Shown here piece after piece: positions 52,270 to 60,443 of a DNA stretch of 64,000 nt; within the stretch, counting starts at the first letter, position 1; the number at the start of each line of letters is the position of its first letter. The notes under the pieces are model-generated. The model searched no databases. It was not told where the DNA came from and saw only the letters and a program-made list of their open reading frames with translations. A program made the translations under genes and the position numbers. The DNA comes from Amycolatopsis sp. CA-128772 (GTDB lineage: Bacteria; Actinomycetota; Actinomycetes; Mycobacteriales; Pseudonocardiaceae), in assembly GCF_002904295.1 (NCBI RefSeq), contig NZ_PPHG01000086.1:124001-188000 (forward strand). The letters are read 5' to 3'.

Positions 52270-52408
52270 GACAAAGCCCGGCCCGCTGCCGGGCGAAAGC
52301 TTGTCGGAGGGCGGCTCCGATCGCCACACTGTCAGTGCTCCCCGCGGCCGGTACCGCGGCGGGGCACCGGCCCGGTGGCCGCCTCCTCCCTCGATGGCCA
52401 CCGGGCCG
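52270..52408. other. Hairpin-rich intergenic segment between lsr2 and OFA transporter
   Basis: Successive stems: GCCCGGC/GCCGGGC (52276-52282, 52288-52294) enclosed by GACAA/TTGTC (52270-52274, 52301-52305); TCGGAG/CTCCGA (52304-52309, 52315-52320); CCGCGG/CCGCGG (52342-52347, 52354-52359); and a 13-bp perfect stem (52368-52380, 52396-52408). No coding frame here is credible. It could be a small RNA or a leader, or simply stacked terminators. Confidence 0.4.
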
Positions 52409-52465
52409 CCTTCTTCCCCCTCGGGATCCCTCGGTAGACATTCGCCCGCAATGAGCGCACACTCA

Positions 52466-52498
52466 GCCTACTCCATACTGCATACAATCTTCAGTGTG
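52466..52498 (+). promoter_or_regulatory. Shared oxalate-locus promoter motif, copy 1
   Basis: A 33-nt stretch beginning GCCTACTCCATAC and continuing CATACAATCTTCAGTGTG lies just upstream of the first OFA transporter (TTG 52513). It matches the stretch at 57351-57383 upstream of oxc at 26 of 33 positions. The reverse strand reads AGATTG[T/C]AT[G/A]C, resembling operators of GntR/FCD-type regulators. Confidence 0.65.
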
Positions 52499-52512
52499 AG
52501 GAGGCGGTCGCC

Positions 52513-53802
52513 TTGACGGAGGTCCGCGAGTTGCGGGACGTCTACGGACGGTGGTACCGGGTCGGCGAGACCGACCGGGAGCTGCTCGGCCGGCCGCGGA
52601 CCTGGATCACCTGGCTCGCCGCGGCGGCCATGCTCGCGGCCGGGGTGCAGCAGTACGGCTTCGGCGCGATCGTGCCGTCGCTGAGCCGGACGCCCGGCTG
52701 GACGTCCGGCGGGATCGTGCTCTCGCTCGCGGTGTGGGCGATCTGCCAGGCCGGCGCCGCGTTCCCGGCGGCGTGGCTCCGCGAACGCGGCCTGCTGCCG
52801 GCGCGCGCGGCGATGGCCGCCGGCGCGGTCCTGTGCGCGGCCGGGCTGGTGACGCTCGGCCACGCGACCAGCCTCGTCACCGTCTTCGTCGGGTACTCGG
52901 TGCTCGGCGGGCTCGGCACCGGGCTCGTCTACGCCACCTGCGTCGGCGCGGTGCTCGCCTGGTTCCCGGACCGCACCGGCTCCCGGGCCGGCATCGTGAG
53001 CGGCGCCTTCGCCTACGGCAGCGTCCCGTTCGTCGTGCTCGCCGCCGCGTTGCCGGCCGCACGGCCGGAGCTGCTCGATGGCACGGCCGCGGTCGTGCTC
53101 GTCGTCATCACCGGCTGCGCGGCGCTGCTGCGGTACCCGCCACGGCACTGGTGGCCCGCCACGCCCGAACCCCGGACGTGGGCCCTCGACCGGGCGCACA
53201 ACCGCCGGCCGGCGGTCCGGCACTACCGGCCGGCCGAACTGTTCCGGTGCCGCGCCACGCTTTCGCTGTACCTCGTCGTCGTGCTCGCGGCCGCTGTGCT
53301 GCTGTTCGACCTGGCCTACCTGGCGACGTTCGCCGCCGCCCGCAGCGGGCCCGGGCTCGCCGCGGCCGCCCTGGCGTCGCTGGCGGCGGCCACCGGCAGC
53401 GGCCGGGTCCTCATCGGACGGCTCGCCGGCCGGCACCGGATCCTGCGGTTCGCGTTGCTCGCGGGCGGTGTCGCGCAGTTCGTGCTGTGCTATTCGGGCG
53501 AACACCGGCACGCCGTCGGCCTGCTGCTGGGCGCCGCGCTGGCCGGGCTTGGCAACGGCTGCTGCTACACGCTGCTCGTCGGCCTGGTGCGGGAGTACTT
53601 CGGCGACGAATCGGCGGCGCAGAACTTCGGAATCCTGTACAGCGCCAAGGCCATCGGCGCGGCGGTCGGGATCGCGCCGGCCGCGCTCGTCGTGGCGGAA
53701 AACGGGTTCGTCGCGGCCGGTGTGCTGAGCCTGGCCGCCGCCGTGCTGTCCGGGCGGCTGACCCAGCCGGGCCGGCCCGCGTCGCTGCTGCCGGCGGCCT
53801 GA
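52513..53802 (+). CDS. OFA-family (oxalate/formate antiporter-like) MFS transporter, copy 1
   Basis: 429 residues with 12 predicted transmembrane helices. The start YGRWYRVGETDRELLGRPRTW and motifs QYGFGAIVPSLSR, GLGTGLVYATCVGAVLAWFPDRTG and YTLLVGLVREYFGDE are shared with copy 2 at 62604. It uses a TTG start with GAGGAGG at 8-nt spacing. OFA proteins exchange oxalate for formate or carry related carboxylates. Placement next to fdhD and the oxalate operator motif supports oxalate/formate transport, but the substrate is not proven. Confidence 0.85.
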   Translation: MTEVRELRDVYGRWYRVGETDRELLGRPRTWITWLAAAAMLAAGVQQYGFGAIVPSLSRTPGWTSGGIVLSLAVWAICQAGAAFPAAWLRERGLLPARAAMAAGAVLCAAGLVTLGHATSLVTVFVGYSVLGGLGTGLVYATCVGAVLAWFPDRTGSRAGIVSGAFAYGSVPFVVLAAALPAARPELLDGTAAVVLVVITGCAALLRYPPRHWWPATPEPRTWALDRAHNRRPAVRHYRPAELFRCRATLSLYLVVVLAAAVLLFDLAYLATFAAARSGPGLAAAALASLAAATGSGRVLIGRLAGRHRILRFALLAGGVAQFVLCYSGEHRHAVGLLLGAALAGLGNGCCYTLLVGLVREYFGDESAAQNFGILYSAKAIGAAVGIAPAALVVAENGFVAAGVLSLAAAVLSGRLTQPGRPASLLPAA

Positions 53803-53803
53803 C

Positions 53804-54400
53804 GTGGGGCGGATGACGGCCCGGCGGCGGGTGCTGCGGGTTCACGACGGCGCGCACACCGCGCGGCCGGACACGCTGACCGTCGAGGAACCCCTCGAGA
53901 TCCGGGTCGCCGGCCTGTGCGGCAAGGCGAGCCTGGACGCCGTGCGCACGACCGTCACCTGGCCGGTCGACGGCGACCCGTTCACCACCGGCCCGGCGAC
54001 GCTGGCCGGGCTGCCGGACGAGCTCCGTGCGGCGCAACGGGTCTTCGACCGCACCGGCGGTCTCCACGCGGCCGGGCTCTTCGACGCCGGCGGGAAGCTG
54101 CGGTGCCTGCGCGAGGACGTCGGCCGGCACAACGCGGCGGGCAAGGTGGTCGGCTGGGCGGCCCGGGCCGGCGAGCTGCCGCTGTCCGCGACGGCGCTGA
54201 TGGTCAGCGGGCGGGCGTCGTTCGAGCTGGTGCAGAAGGCGGCGATGGCCGGGATTCCGTTGCTGACGGCGGTTTCCGCGCCGTCGTCGCTGGCCGTGGA
54301 CCTGGCCGCCGAGCGGGGCCTGACGCTGGTCGGTTTTCCGCGCGGGACGTCGATGAACGTCTACACGCGACCGGACCGCCTGGGGCTTCAGCCGAGCTGA
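53804..54400 (+). pseudogene. fdhD: FdhD-like sulfurtransferase with internal in-frame deletion
   Basis: 198 codons, against about 262-280 in intact FdhD. The N-terminus (VGRMTARRRVLRV... VEEPLEIRV) runs directly into AGLCGKASLDAVRT. This skips about 80 residues that normally hold the MRTPG-type motif and the first Cys of the catalytic CxxC pair; only the second Cys, in LCGK, remains. The rest (RVFDRTGGLHAAGLF, REDVGRHNAAGKVVGWA, MVSGRASFELVQKAAMAGIP) is well conserved. Intact FdhD sulfurates the molybdenum cofactor of formate dehydrogenase, the next enzyme after oxalate breakdown. It starts 1 nt after the transporter stop. The frame is intact, so it may still be translated but is probably inactive as a sulfurtransferase. 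Confidence 0.7.
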
Positions 54401-55176
54401 GCGAGCACGGCGGCCACGGCGGGGGAGACGCCGGCCCGGTGCACGGCGGCGAGCTGCCACGGGACGGGCCGCTCGAACCGCCGCACGGTGAGCTCGGGGA
54501 ACCGGGCGGCCGCGGAGGCGGGAAGGACGCAGGCGGCGAGCCCGGCCCGCACCAGCCCGGTGGCCACGGCGAGGTCGTCGACCTCCAGGGAGATCCGGCG
54601 GTGCGGGAAGGCCCGGTCGACGGCTTCGCGGATCGCCCAGCCCGCCGGGAAGCCGGCGAGGGACAGCGCGGAGAGGTCGGCGGGGGCGGACTGCGAACCG
54701 CCGGGCGCGGTGGCGAGGACGAGCTCTTCGGCGGGAAGAAGCGTGACTTCGGTGCTGGGAGCGAGGTCGGCGGCCGACGTCAGGGTGACGTCCACAGTGG
54801 ATTCCGCCGGGCCGCAGCGGACCTCCAGCTCCACCCGCGGGTGCGTGTGCCGCAGCCGGTCCAGCACCCGGTGGAGGTCGGCCAGCAGACCGGGGCGCAC
54901 GCCGAGCCGGACCCGGCCGCGCACGGGGGACACCGCCGCGCGGGCGCGCTCGGCCGCTTCCAGCGCCGCGCGGGCGGCCGGGACGAACGCCTCGCCCGCC
55001 GGGGTGAGGATGACCCGGTGCGTCGTCCGGTGGAACAACGGGGTGCCCAGGTCGCGCTCCAGGGCGCGGACCACCGTGGACACCGTCGACTGGACCGTCC
55101 GCAGGCGCTGGGCGGCCGCCGTGAACCCGCCCTCCTCGGCGACCGCCACCACCACCGCCAGCTGGCGGAGTTCCAT
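54388..55176 (-). CDS. LysR-family regulator of the oxalate/sucCD region
   Basis: 262 residues, short for an LTTR. The HTH MELRQLAVVVAVAEEGGFTAAAQRL, TVQSTVSTVVRALERDLGTPLFHRT is followed by an effector domain (RGRVRLGVRPGLLADLHRVLDRL). The ATG shares a base with the sucD stop (TGATG), so it is translated with sucCD. It probably controls the divergent promoter 57207-57468, but the operator motif there looks GntR-like, so a second regulator may exist elsewhere. Its 3' end overlaps fdhD by 13 bp. Confidence 0.85.
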   Translation of the reverse strand: MELRQLAVVVAVAEEGGFTAAAQRLRTVQSTVSTVVRALERDLGTPLFHRTTHRVILTPAGEAFVPAARAALEAAERARAAVSPVRGRVRLGVRPGLLADLHRVLDRLRHTHPRVELEVRCGPAESTVDVTLTSAADLAPSTEVTLLPAEELVLATAPGGSQSAPADLSALSLAGFPAGWAIREAVDRAFPHRRISLEVDDLAVATGLVRAGLAACVLPASAAARFPELTVRRFERPVPWQLAAVHRAGVSPAVAAVLAQLG

Positions 55177-56057
55177 CAGCCGAGCACCTCGCGCACGAGC
55201 GCCGCCGTCTCGCCCGGCGTCCGGCCGACGCGGATTCCCGCTGCCTCCCACGCTTCCTTCTTCGCCGCCGCGGTTCCCGCCGAGCCCGAAACGATCGCGC
55301 CCGCGTGCCCCATCGTCTTGCCTTCCGGGGCGGTGAAACCCGCGACGTACCCGACGACCGGCTTGGACACGGTGGCCCGGACGAACTCTCCGGTCCGCTC
55401 TTCGGCGTCGCCACCGATCTCGCCGACCAGCACGATCAGGTCGGTCTCGGGGTCCTTTTCGAACGCCTCCGCCGCGTCGATGTGCGTTGTCCCGATGATC
55501 GGGTCGCCGCCGATGCCGACGCACGTCGAAAAGCCGATGTCCCGCAGTTCGTGCATGAGCTGGTAGGTCAGCGTGCCGGACTTCGACACGAGGCCGATCC
55601 GGCCCGGGCCGGTGATGTCGGCCGGGATGATGCCGGCGTTCGCGCGGCCCGGGGAGATGATGCCGGGGCAGTTCGGGCCGACGATCCGGGTCCGGCCGCC
55701 CGCCGCGACAGCGTGCGCCCACAACCGCGCGGTGTCGTGCACCGGGACGCCTTCGGTGATCACCACCGCGAGGCCGATCCCGGCGTCCACCGCCTCGATC
55801 ACCGCGTCGGCCACGAACGGCGGCGGGACGAACAGCACGCAGACGTCGGCGCCGGTCGACGCCATCGAGTCCGCGACGCTCGCGAACACCGGCAGCTCCT
55901 TCGGGCCGATCCGCACCGGCCGCCCGGCCTTGCGCGGGTTGACCCCGCCGACGACGTTCGTCCCGGCGGCGAGCATCCGCCGCGTGTGCTCGGCCCCTTC
56001 GGAGCCGGTGATGCCGGAGACGACGATCCGGCTGTTTTCGTCCAGGAAGACGGCCAT
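55176..56057 (-). CDS. sucD: Succinyl-CoA synthetase-like alpha subunit
   Basis: 293 residues. CoA-binding Rossmann N-terminus (SRIVVSGITGSEGAEHTRRML), and the active-site phosphohistidine in GHAGAIVSGSAGTAAAKKEA. It forms the nucleotide-phosphorylating CoA ligase with the upstream beta subunit (gap 3 nt). Its location in the oxalate locus suggests a dedicated paralogue supplying or recycling CoA thioesters (succinyl-, or possibly oxalyl- or formyl-CoA), rather than the housekeeping TCA enzyme. This is inference. Confidence 0.88.
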   Translation of the reverse strand: MAVFLDENSRIVVSGITGSEGAEHTRRMLAAGTNVVGGVNPRKAGRPVRIGPKELPVFASVADSMASTGADVCVLFVPPPFVADAVIEAVDAGIGLAVVITEGVPVHDTARLWAHAVAAGGRTRIVGPNCPGIISPGRANAGIIPADITGPGRIGLVSKSGTLTYQLMHELRDIGFSTCVGIGGDPIIGTTHIDAAEAFEKDPETDLIVLVGEIGGDAEERTGEFVRATVSKPVVGYVAGFTAPEGKTMGHAGAIVSGSAGTAAAKKEAWEAAGIRVGRTPGETAALVREVLG

Positions 56058-56060
56058 GGT

Positions 56061-57206
56061 TCAGACCTCCGCGATCGCCAGCTTCGCCGCCTCGCGGGCG
56101 GCATCGTCCATGGTGGCCACCACGGTGACCAGCGGGTGGGCGGCCTCGGCGAGGATCCGCCTGCCCTCGGTGACGTTGTTCCCGTCGAGCCGGACGACCA
56201 GGGGCTTGGCCGCCCGCGGACCCAGGACCTCCAGCGACCGCACGATTCCCGCCGCCACGGCGTCGCACGCCGTGATGCCACCGAAGACGTTGACGAACAC
56301 GCTGCGGACCTGCGGATCGCCGAGGATCACCGTCAACCCGTCGACCATCACCCCGGCCGACGCCCCGCCGCCGATGTCGAGGAAGTTCGCCGGCCCGCGG
56401 GCGCCCGCCTCGGCCGCAGCGGCCGCAACTACGTCCAAAGTGGACATGACCAGCCCGGCGCCGTTGCCGATCACGCCGATGTCGCCGTCGAGCTTGACGT
56501 AGTTGAGGCCCTTCGCGCGGGCGGCACGCTCCAGCGGATCACCGTCGACGGACTCGTCGTACGCCGAGGAGCGGCGGAAGGACGCGTTGTCGTCCAACGT
56601 GATCTTGCCGTCCAGGGCAACGATCCCGGCCGGCGTGCTCGCGAGGGGATTCACCTCGACCAGCGTGCAGTCCTCGGCGACGAACACCTCCCACAGCTTG
56701 GCGACGACGCCCGCCACTTCCGCCCGCACGCCGGCGGGGAACGCCGCCGCGACGGCCGCGGCGTCGACCCCGGCCAGGGGGTCGACCGGCACCCGGACCA
56801 GTGCGTCCGGCCGGGACGCCGCCACCTCCTCGATCTCCATCCCGCCTGCGGTCGACGCCATGGCGAGGAACCTCCGCCCGGCCCGGTCGAGCAGGAACGA
56901 GACGTAGTACTCATCGGCGATTTCGCTCGCCTCGGTCACCAGCACGCGGCGGACGGTGTGGCCCTTGATGTCCATCCCGAGGATGTCGTCGGCGGCCTGC
57001 TCGGCGTCGTCGGCGGTGCGCACCACCCGGACCCCGCCCGCCTTGCCGCGGCCGCCGGTTTTCACCTGCGCCTTGACCACCACGGGGCCGCCGAGGTCCG
57101 CGGCCGCCGCCCGGGCCGCGGCCGGATCGTCGGCGACCCGCCCGCGGGGGACCGGTACGCCGTGCTTTTCGAAGAGATCGCGGGCTTCGTGTTCGAAGAG
57201 GTCCAT
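56061..57206 (-). CDS. sucC: Succinyl-CoA synthetase-like beta subunit
   Basis: 381 residues. The ATP-grasp N-terminus (MDLFEHEARDLFEKHGVPVPRG, VVVKAQVKTGGRGKAGG) and the C-terminal ligase domain (NFLDIGGGAS, SVFVNVFGGITACDAVAAGI, VVRLDGNN) are complete. It is divergent from oxc, with a 262-bp shared control region. A substrate switch from succinate cannot be judged by eye. Confidence 0.9.
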   Translation of the reverse strand: MDLFEHEARDLFEKHGVPVPRGRVADDPAAARAAAADLGGPVVVKAQVKTGGRGKAGGVRVVRTADDAEQAADDILGMDIKGHTVRRVLVTEASEIADEYYVSFLLDRAGRRFLAMASTAGGMEIEEVAASRPDALVRVPVDPLAGVDAAAVAAAFPAGVRAEVAGVVAKLWEVFVAEDCTLVEVNPLASTPAGIVALDGKITLDDNASFRRSSAYDESVDGDPLERAARAKGLNYVKLDGDIGVIGNGAGLVMSTLDVVAAAAAEAGARGPANFLDIGGGASAGVMVDGLTVILGDPQVRSVFVNVFGGITACDAVAAGIVRSLEVLGPRAAKPLVVRLDGNNVTEGRRILAEAAHPLVTVVATMDDAAREAAKLAIAEV

Positions 57207-57350
57207 CCGGGAGCGTCCTTTCCGCGACGGGGCAGGGCGGGCGAACCCGCCGTGTCCGGGCGTGGGGCGGTGGTCCGCGGGGATCGGATCCGAGTCCGGA
57301 AAAACCCTGCGGATAGCCCTGGACACAGCCAGCCTGCAGGGTGACTATAT

Positions 57351-57383
57351 GCCTACCCCATACGGTATGCAATCTACAGTCTG
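57351..57383 (-). promoter_or_regulatory. Shared oxalate-locus promoter motif, copy 2
   Basis: The segment starts GCCTACCCCATACGGTATG and continues CAATCTACAGTCTG. It contains the perfect palindrome CATACGGTATG (57358-57368). It matches 52466-52498 at 26 of 33 positions and lies 86 nt upstream of the oxc ATG in the sucC-oxc divergent region. Confidence 0.7.
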
Positions 57384-57468
57384 CCATGAAGGGGTCGCTG
57401 ACCTCGGGAAAAGGCGGCACGCACCGCCGGACAAGAGAGCTCCGGTGGCGGACCAGAGGAGTTGAGCC

Positions 57469-59199
57469 ATGGCGCTGACCACGACCGGCACGACCGCGGG
57501 GGAGAGTGCCGCGGCGACGAACGGTGCCGAGCCCGCCGGGATATCCGGCGGCCACCTGGTGGCCAAGGCGTTGAAGGCCGAAGGGGTCGACACGATCTTC
57601 ACCCTGTGCGGCGGCCACATCATCGACATCTACGACGGCTGCGTCGACGAGGGCATCGAGGTCATCGACGTCCGGCACGAACAGGTCGCCGCGCACGCGG
57701 CCGACGGCTACGCGCGGATCACCGGCAAGCCCGGCTGCGCGGTCGTCACCGCCGGGCCGGGCACGACCGACGCCGTCACCGGTATCGCGAACGCGCTGCG
57801 CGCCGAGAGCCCGATGCTGCTCATCGGCGGCCAGGGCGCGCTGACCCAGCACAAGATGGGGTCTCTGCAGGACCTCCCGCACGTGGACATGATGACGCCG
57901 ATCACCAAGTTCGCCGCCACCGTCCCGCACACCGCCCGCGTCGCCGACCTGGTGAGCATGGCGTTCCGGGAGGCCTACGCCGGCGCGCCGGGACCGTCCT
58001 TCCTGGAGATCCCGCGGGATGTCCTCGACGCGCGCGTACCCCTGGAACAGGCACGGATCCCCGAAGCCGGCCGCTATCGCGCGTCCACGAAGAACGCGGG
58101 CGACCCGGCCGACGTCGAAAAGCTCGCCGACCTGCTGGTGCACGCGAAGAAGCCGGCCATCCTGCTCGGCAGCCAGGTCTGGACCACCCGGGCGACCGGC
58201 CCGGCCACCGAGCTGGTGCGCACGCTCGACATCCCGGCCTACATGAACGGCGCCGGCCGCGGCACGCTGCCGCCCGGCGACCCGCACCACTTCCAGCTGT
58301 CCCGCCGGTACGCCTTCGACAACGCCGACGTGATCGTGATCGTCGGCACCCCGTTCGACTTCCGGATGGGCTACGGCAAGCGCCTGTCGAAGGACGCCAC
58401 CGTCGTCCAGATCGACCTCGACTACCGCACGGTCGGCAAGAACCGCGACGTCGACCTCGGCCTCGTCGGCGACGCCGGCCAGGTGCTCGCCGCCGTCGCC
58501 GAGGCCGCGTCCGGCCGCACCGACAACGGCGCCACCGGCCGCAAGGCCTGGCTCGAAGAACTCCAGGCCGTCGAAGAGAAGGCTAAGCAGAAGCGGCTGC
58601 CGCTGCAGCACTCCGACGCGCGCCCCATCCACCCGTACCGGCTCGTCCACGAGATCAACGAGTTCCTCACCGAGGACTCGATCTACATCGGTGACGGCGG
58701 CGACATCGTCACCTTCTCGGGCCAGGTCGTGCAGCCCAAGTCGCCCGGGCACTGGATGGACCCCGGTCCACTCGGGACACTCGGCGTCGGGATCCCGTTC
58801 GTGCTGGCGGCCAAGCACGCGCGCCCGGACAAGGAGGTCGTCGCGCTCTTCGGCGACGGCGCCTTCAGCCTGACCGGCTGGGACTTCGAAACGCTGGTGC
58901 GGTTCGACCTGCCGTTCGTCGGGATCGTCGGCAACAACTCGTCGATGAACCAGATCCGCTACGGCCAGGCCGCGAAGTACGGTCTGCCGCGCGAGCGCGT
59001 CGGCAACACCCTCGGCGACGTCCGCTACGACGAGTTCGCGCGGATGCTCGGCGGCCACGGCGAGGAGGTCCGCGACCCGGCCGACATCGGGCCGGCCCTG
59101 CTGCGGGCGCGCGAGTCCGGCAAGCCGTCGCTGATCAACGTCTGGATCGACCCCGACGTGTACGCCCCCGGAACCATGAACCAGACCATGTACAAGTGA
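57469..59199 (+). CDS. oxc: Oxalyl-CoA decarboxylase-like ThDP enzyme
   Basis: 576 residues. The N-terminal Pyr domain has catalytic Glu in VIDVRHEQVAAHAADGYARITG. The PP domain has the ThDP motif FGDGAFSLTGWDFETLVRF...GNNSSMNQIRYGQ. In isolation it resembles acetolactate-synthase-like enzymes as much as Oxalobacter Oxc. The assignment rests on being first in an operon with a very convincing frc. It would convert oxalyl-CoA to formyl-CoA plus CO2 in the cytoplasm. AGAGGAG precedes the ATG. The N-terminal 25 residues are Thr/Ala/Gly-rich and extra to the fold. Confidence 0.75.
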   Translation: MALTTTGTTAGESAAATNGAEPAGISGGHLVAKALKAEGVDTIFTLCGGHIIDIYDGCVDEGIEVIDVRHEQVAAHAADGYARITGKPGCAVVTAGPGTTDAVTGIANALRAESPMLLIGGQGALTQHKMGSLQDLPHVDMMTPITKFAATVPHTARVADLVSMAFREAYAGAPGPSFLEIPRDVLDARVPLEQARIPEAGRYRASTKNAGDPADVEKLADLLVHAKKPAILLGSQVWTTRATGPATELVRTLDIPAYMNGAGRGTLPPGDPHHFQLSRRYAFDNADVIVIVGTPFDFRMGYGKRLSKDATVVQIDLDYRTVGKNRDVDLGLVGDAGQVLAAVAEAASGRTDNGATGRKAWLEELQAVEEKAKQKRLPLQHSDARPIHPYRLVHEINEFLTEDSIYIGDGGDIVTFSGQVVQPKSPGHWMDPGPLGTLGVGIPFVLAAKHARPDKEVVALFGDGAFSLTGWDFETLVRFDLPFVGIVGNNSSMNQIRYGQAAKYGLPRERVGNTLGDVRYDEFARMLGGHGEEVRDPADIGPALLRARESGKPSLINVWIDPDVYAPGTMNQTMYK

Positions 59200-59212
59200 G
59201 CGGAGGCAAGGC

Positions 59213-60442
59213 ATGGGCAAGGCATTGGAGGGCGTCCGCGTCCTCGACATGACGCACGTGCAGTCCGGTCCGTCGTCGACGCAGCTGCTCGCCTGGCTCG
59301 GCGCGGACGTGATCAAGCTCGAAACGCCCGGCCGGGGCGACATCACCCGCGGACAGCTGCGGGACCTGCCCGGTGTGGACAGTCTCTACTTCACGATGCT
59401 GAACGCCAACAAGCGCAGCATCACGCTCAACATGAAGAGCGACGAAGGCAAGGGCGTCTTCGAGAAGCTCGTGTCCGGAGTGGACGTCCTGGTGGAGAAC
59501 TTCGGCCCGGGCGTGGTCGACCGGTTCGGCTACCCCTGGGAGAAGCTCGCCGCGCTCAACCCGCGGCTGGTCTACGCCTCCATCAAGGGGTTCGGCCCCG
59601 GCCGGTACGCCGGTTTCAAGGCGTACGAGGTGATCGCGCAGGCCATGGGCGGGGCGATGAGCACCACCGGGTTCGAAGACGGGCCGCCGACCGCGACCGG
59701 CGCGCAGATCGGCGACTCCGGCACCGGCATCCACCTGGTGGCCGCCATCCTCGCCGCGCTGTACCAGCGGACCTCGACCGGCCGCGGCCAGCGCGTCCAG
59801 GTCGCCATGCAGGACGCCGTGCTCAACCTGTGCCGGGTCAAGCTGCGCGACCAGCAGCGGCTGGCGCACGGCCCGCTGGGGGAGTACCCGAACGACCAGT
59901 TCGGCGACGAGGTCCCGCGCTCGGGCAACGCCTCCGGCGGCGGCCAGCCCGGCTGGGCCGTCAGGTGCGCGCCCGGTGGGCCGAACGACTACATCTACGT
60001 GATCGTCCAGCCGCCCGGCTGGGCGCCGCTCGCCCGGCTGATCGGCCGGGCCGAGCTGGCCGACGACCCGGCGTGGGCCACCCCGGAGGTCCGGCTGTCC
60101 AAACTGGACAAGATGTTCGCGCTCGTCGAGGAGTGGACCGAGCGGCACACCAAGTGGGAGGTGCTGGAAGAGCTGAACGCCCGCAACATCCCGTGCGGCC
60201 CGATCCTGTCCACCAAGGAGCTGATCGAGGACGAGACCCTCGCCGAGCTCGGCTCGGTCGTCGAGGTGCCGCACCCCGAGCGAGGCAGCTTCACGACCGT
60301 CGGCTGCCCGCTCAAGCTGTCCGACTCGCCGGTGGAGATCGAACGGTCGCCGCTGCTCGGCGAGCACAACGACGAGGTGCTGACCGAACTCGGCTACAGC
60401 GAAGCGGAACTCGGCAAGTTCCGCGCGGCGGGGGTGATCTGA
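59213..60442 (+). CDS. frc: Formyl-CoA:oxalate CoA-transferase (CaiB/BaiF class III)
   Basis: 409 residues, close to FRC/YfdW (about 416-428). Extensive similarity to the Oxalobacter enzyme: LDMTHVQSGPSSTQLLAWLGADVIKLE, VDSLYFTMLNANKRSI, DVLVENFGPGVVDR, IPCGPILSTKEL and SPLLGEHNDEVL. The catalytic Asp168 lies in QIGDSGTGIHL, and the mobile glycine loop appears as GGGQPG. It transfers CoA from formyl-CoA to oxalate, yielding oxalyl-CoA for oxc. It lies 13 nt after oxc and 1 nt before the ligase gene. Confidence 0.95.
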   Translation: MGKALEGVRVLDMTHVQSGPSSTQLLAWLGADVIKLETPGRGDITRGQLRDLPGVDSLYFTMLNANKRSITLNMKSDEGKGVFEKLVSGVDVLVENFGPGVVDRFGYPWEKLAALNPRLVYASIKGFGPGRYAGFKAYEVIAQAMGGAMSTTGFEDGPPTATGAQIGDSGTGIHLVAAILAALYQRTSTGRGQRVQVAMQDAVLNLCRVKLRDQQRLAHGPLGEYPNDQFGDEVPRSGNASGGGQPGWAVRCAPGGPNDYIYVIVQPPGWAPLARLIGRAELADDPAWATPEVRLSKLDKMFALVEEWTERHTKWEVLEELNARNIPCGPILSTKELIEDETLAELGSVVEVPHPERGSFTTVGCPLKLSDSPVEIERSPLLGEHNDEVLTELGYSEAELGKFRAAGVI

Positions 60443-60443
60443 C

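Noticed and set aside
55176..57206. SucC/SucD as the housekeeping TCA-cycle enzyme
   Set aside because: Coupling to a LysR gene and position within the oxalate locus favour a dedicated paralogue, although substrate proof is lacking.
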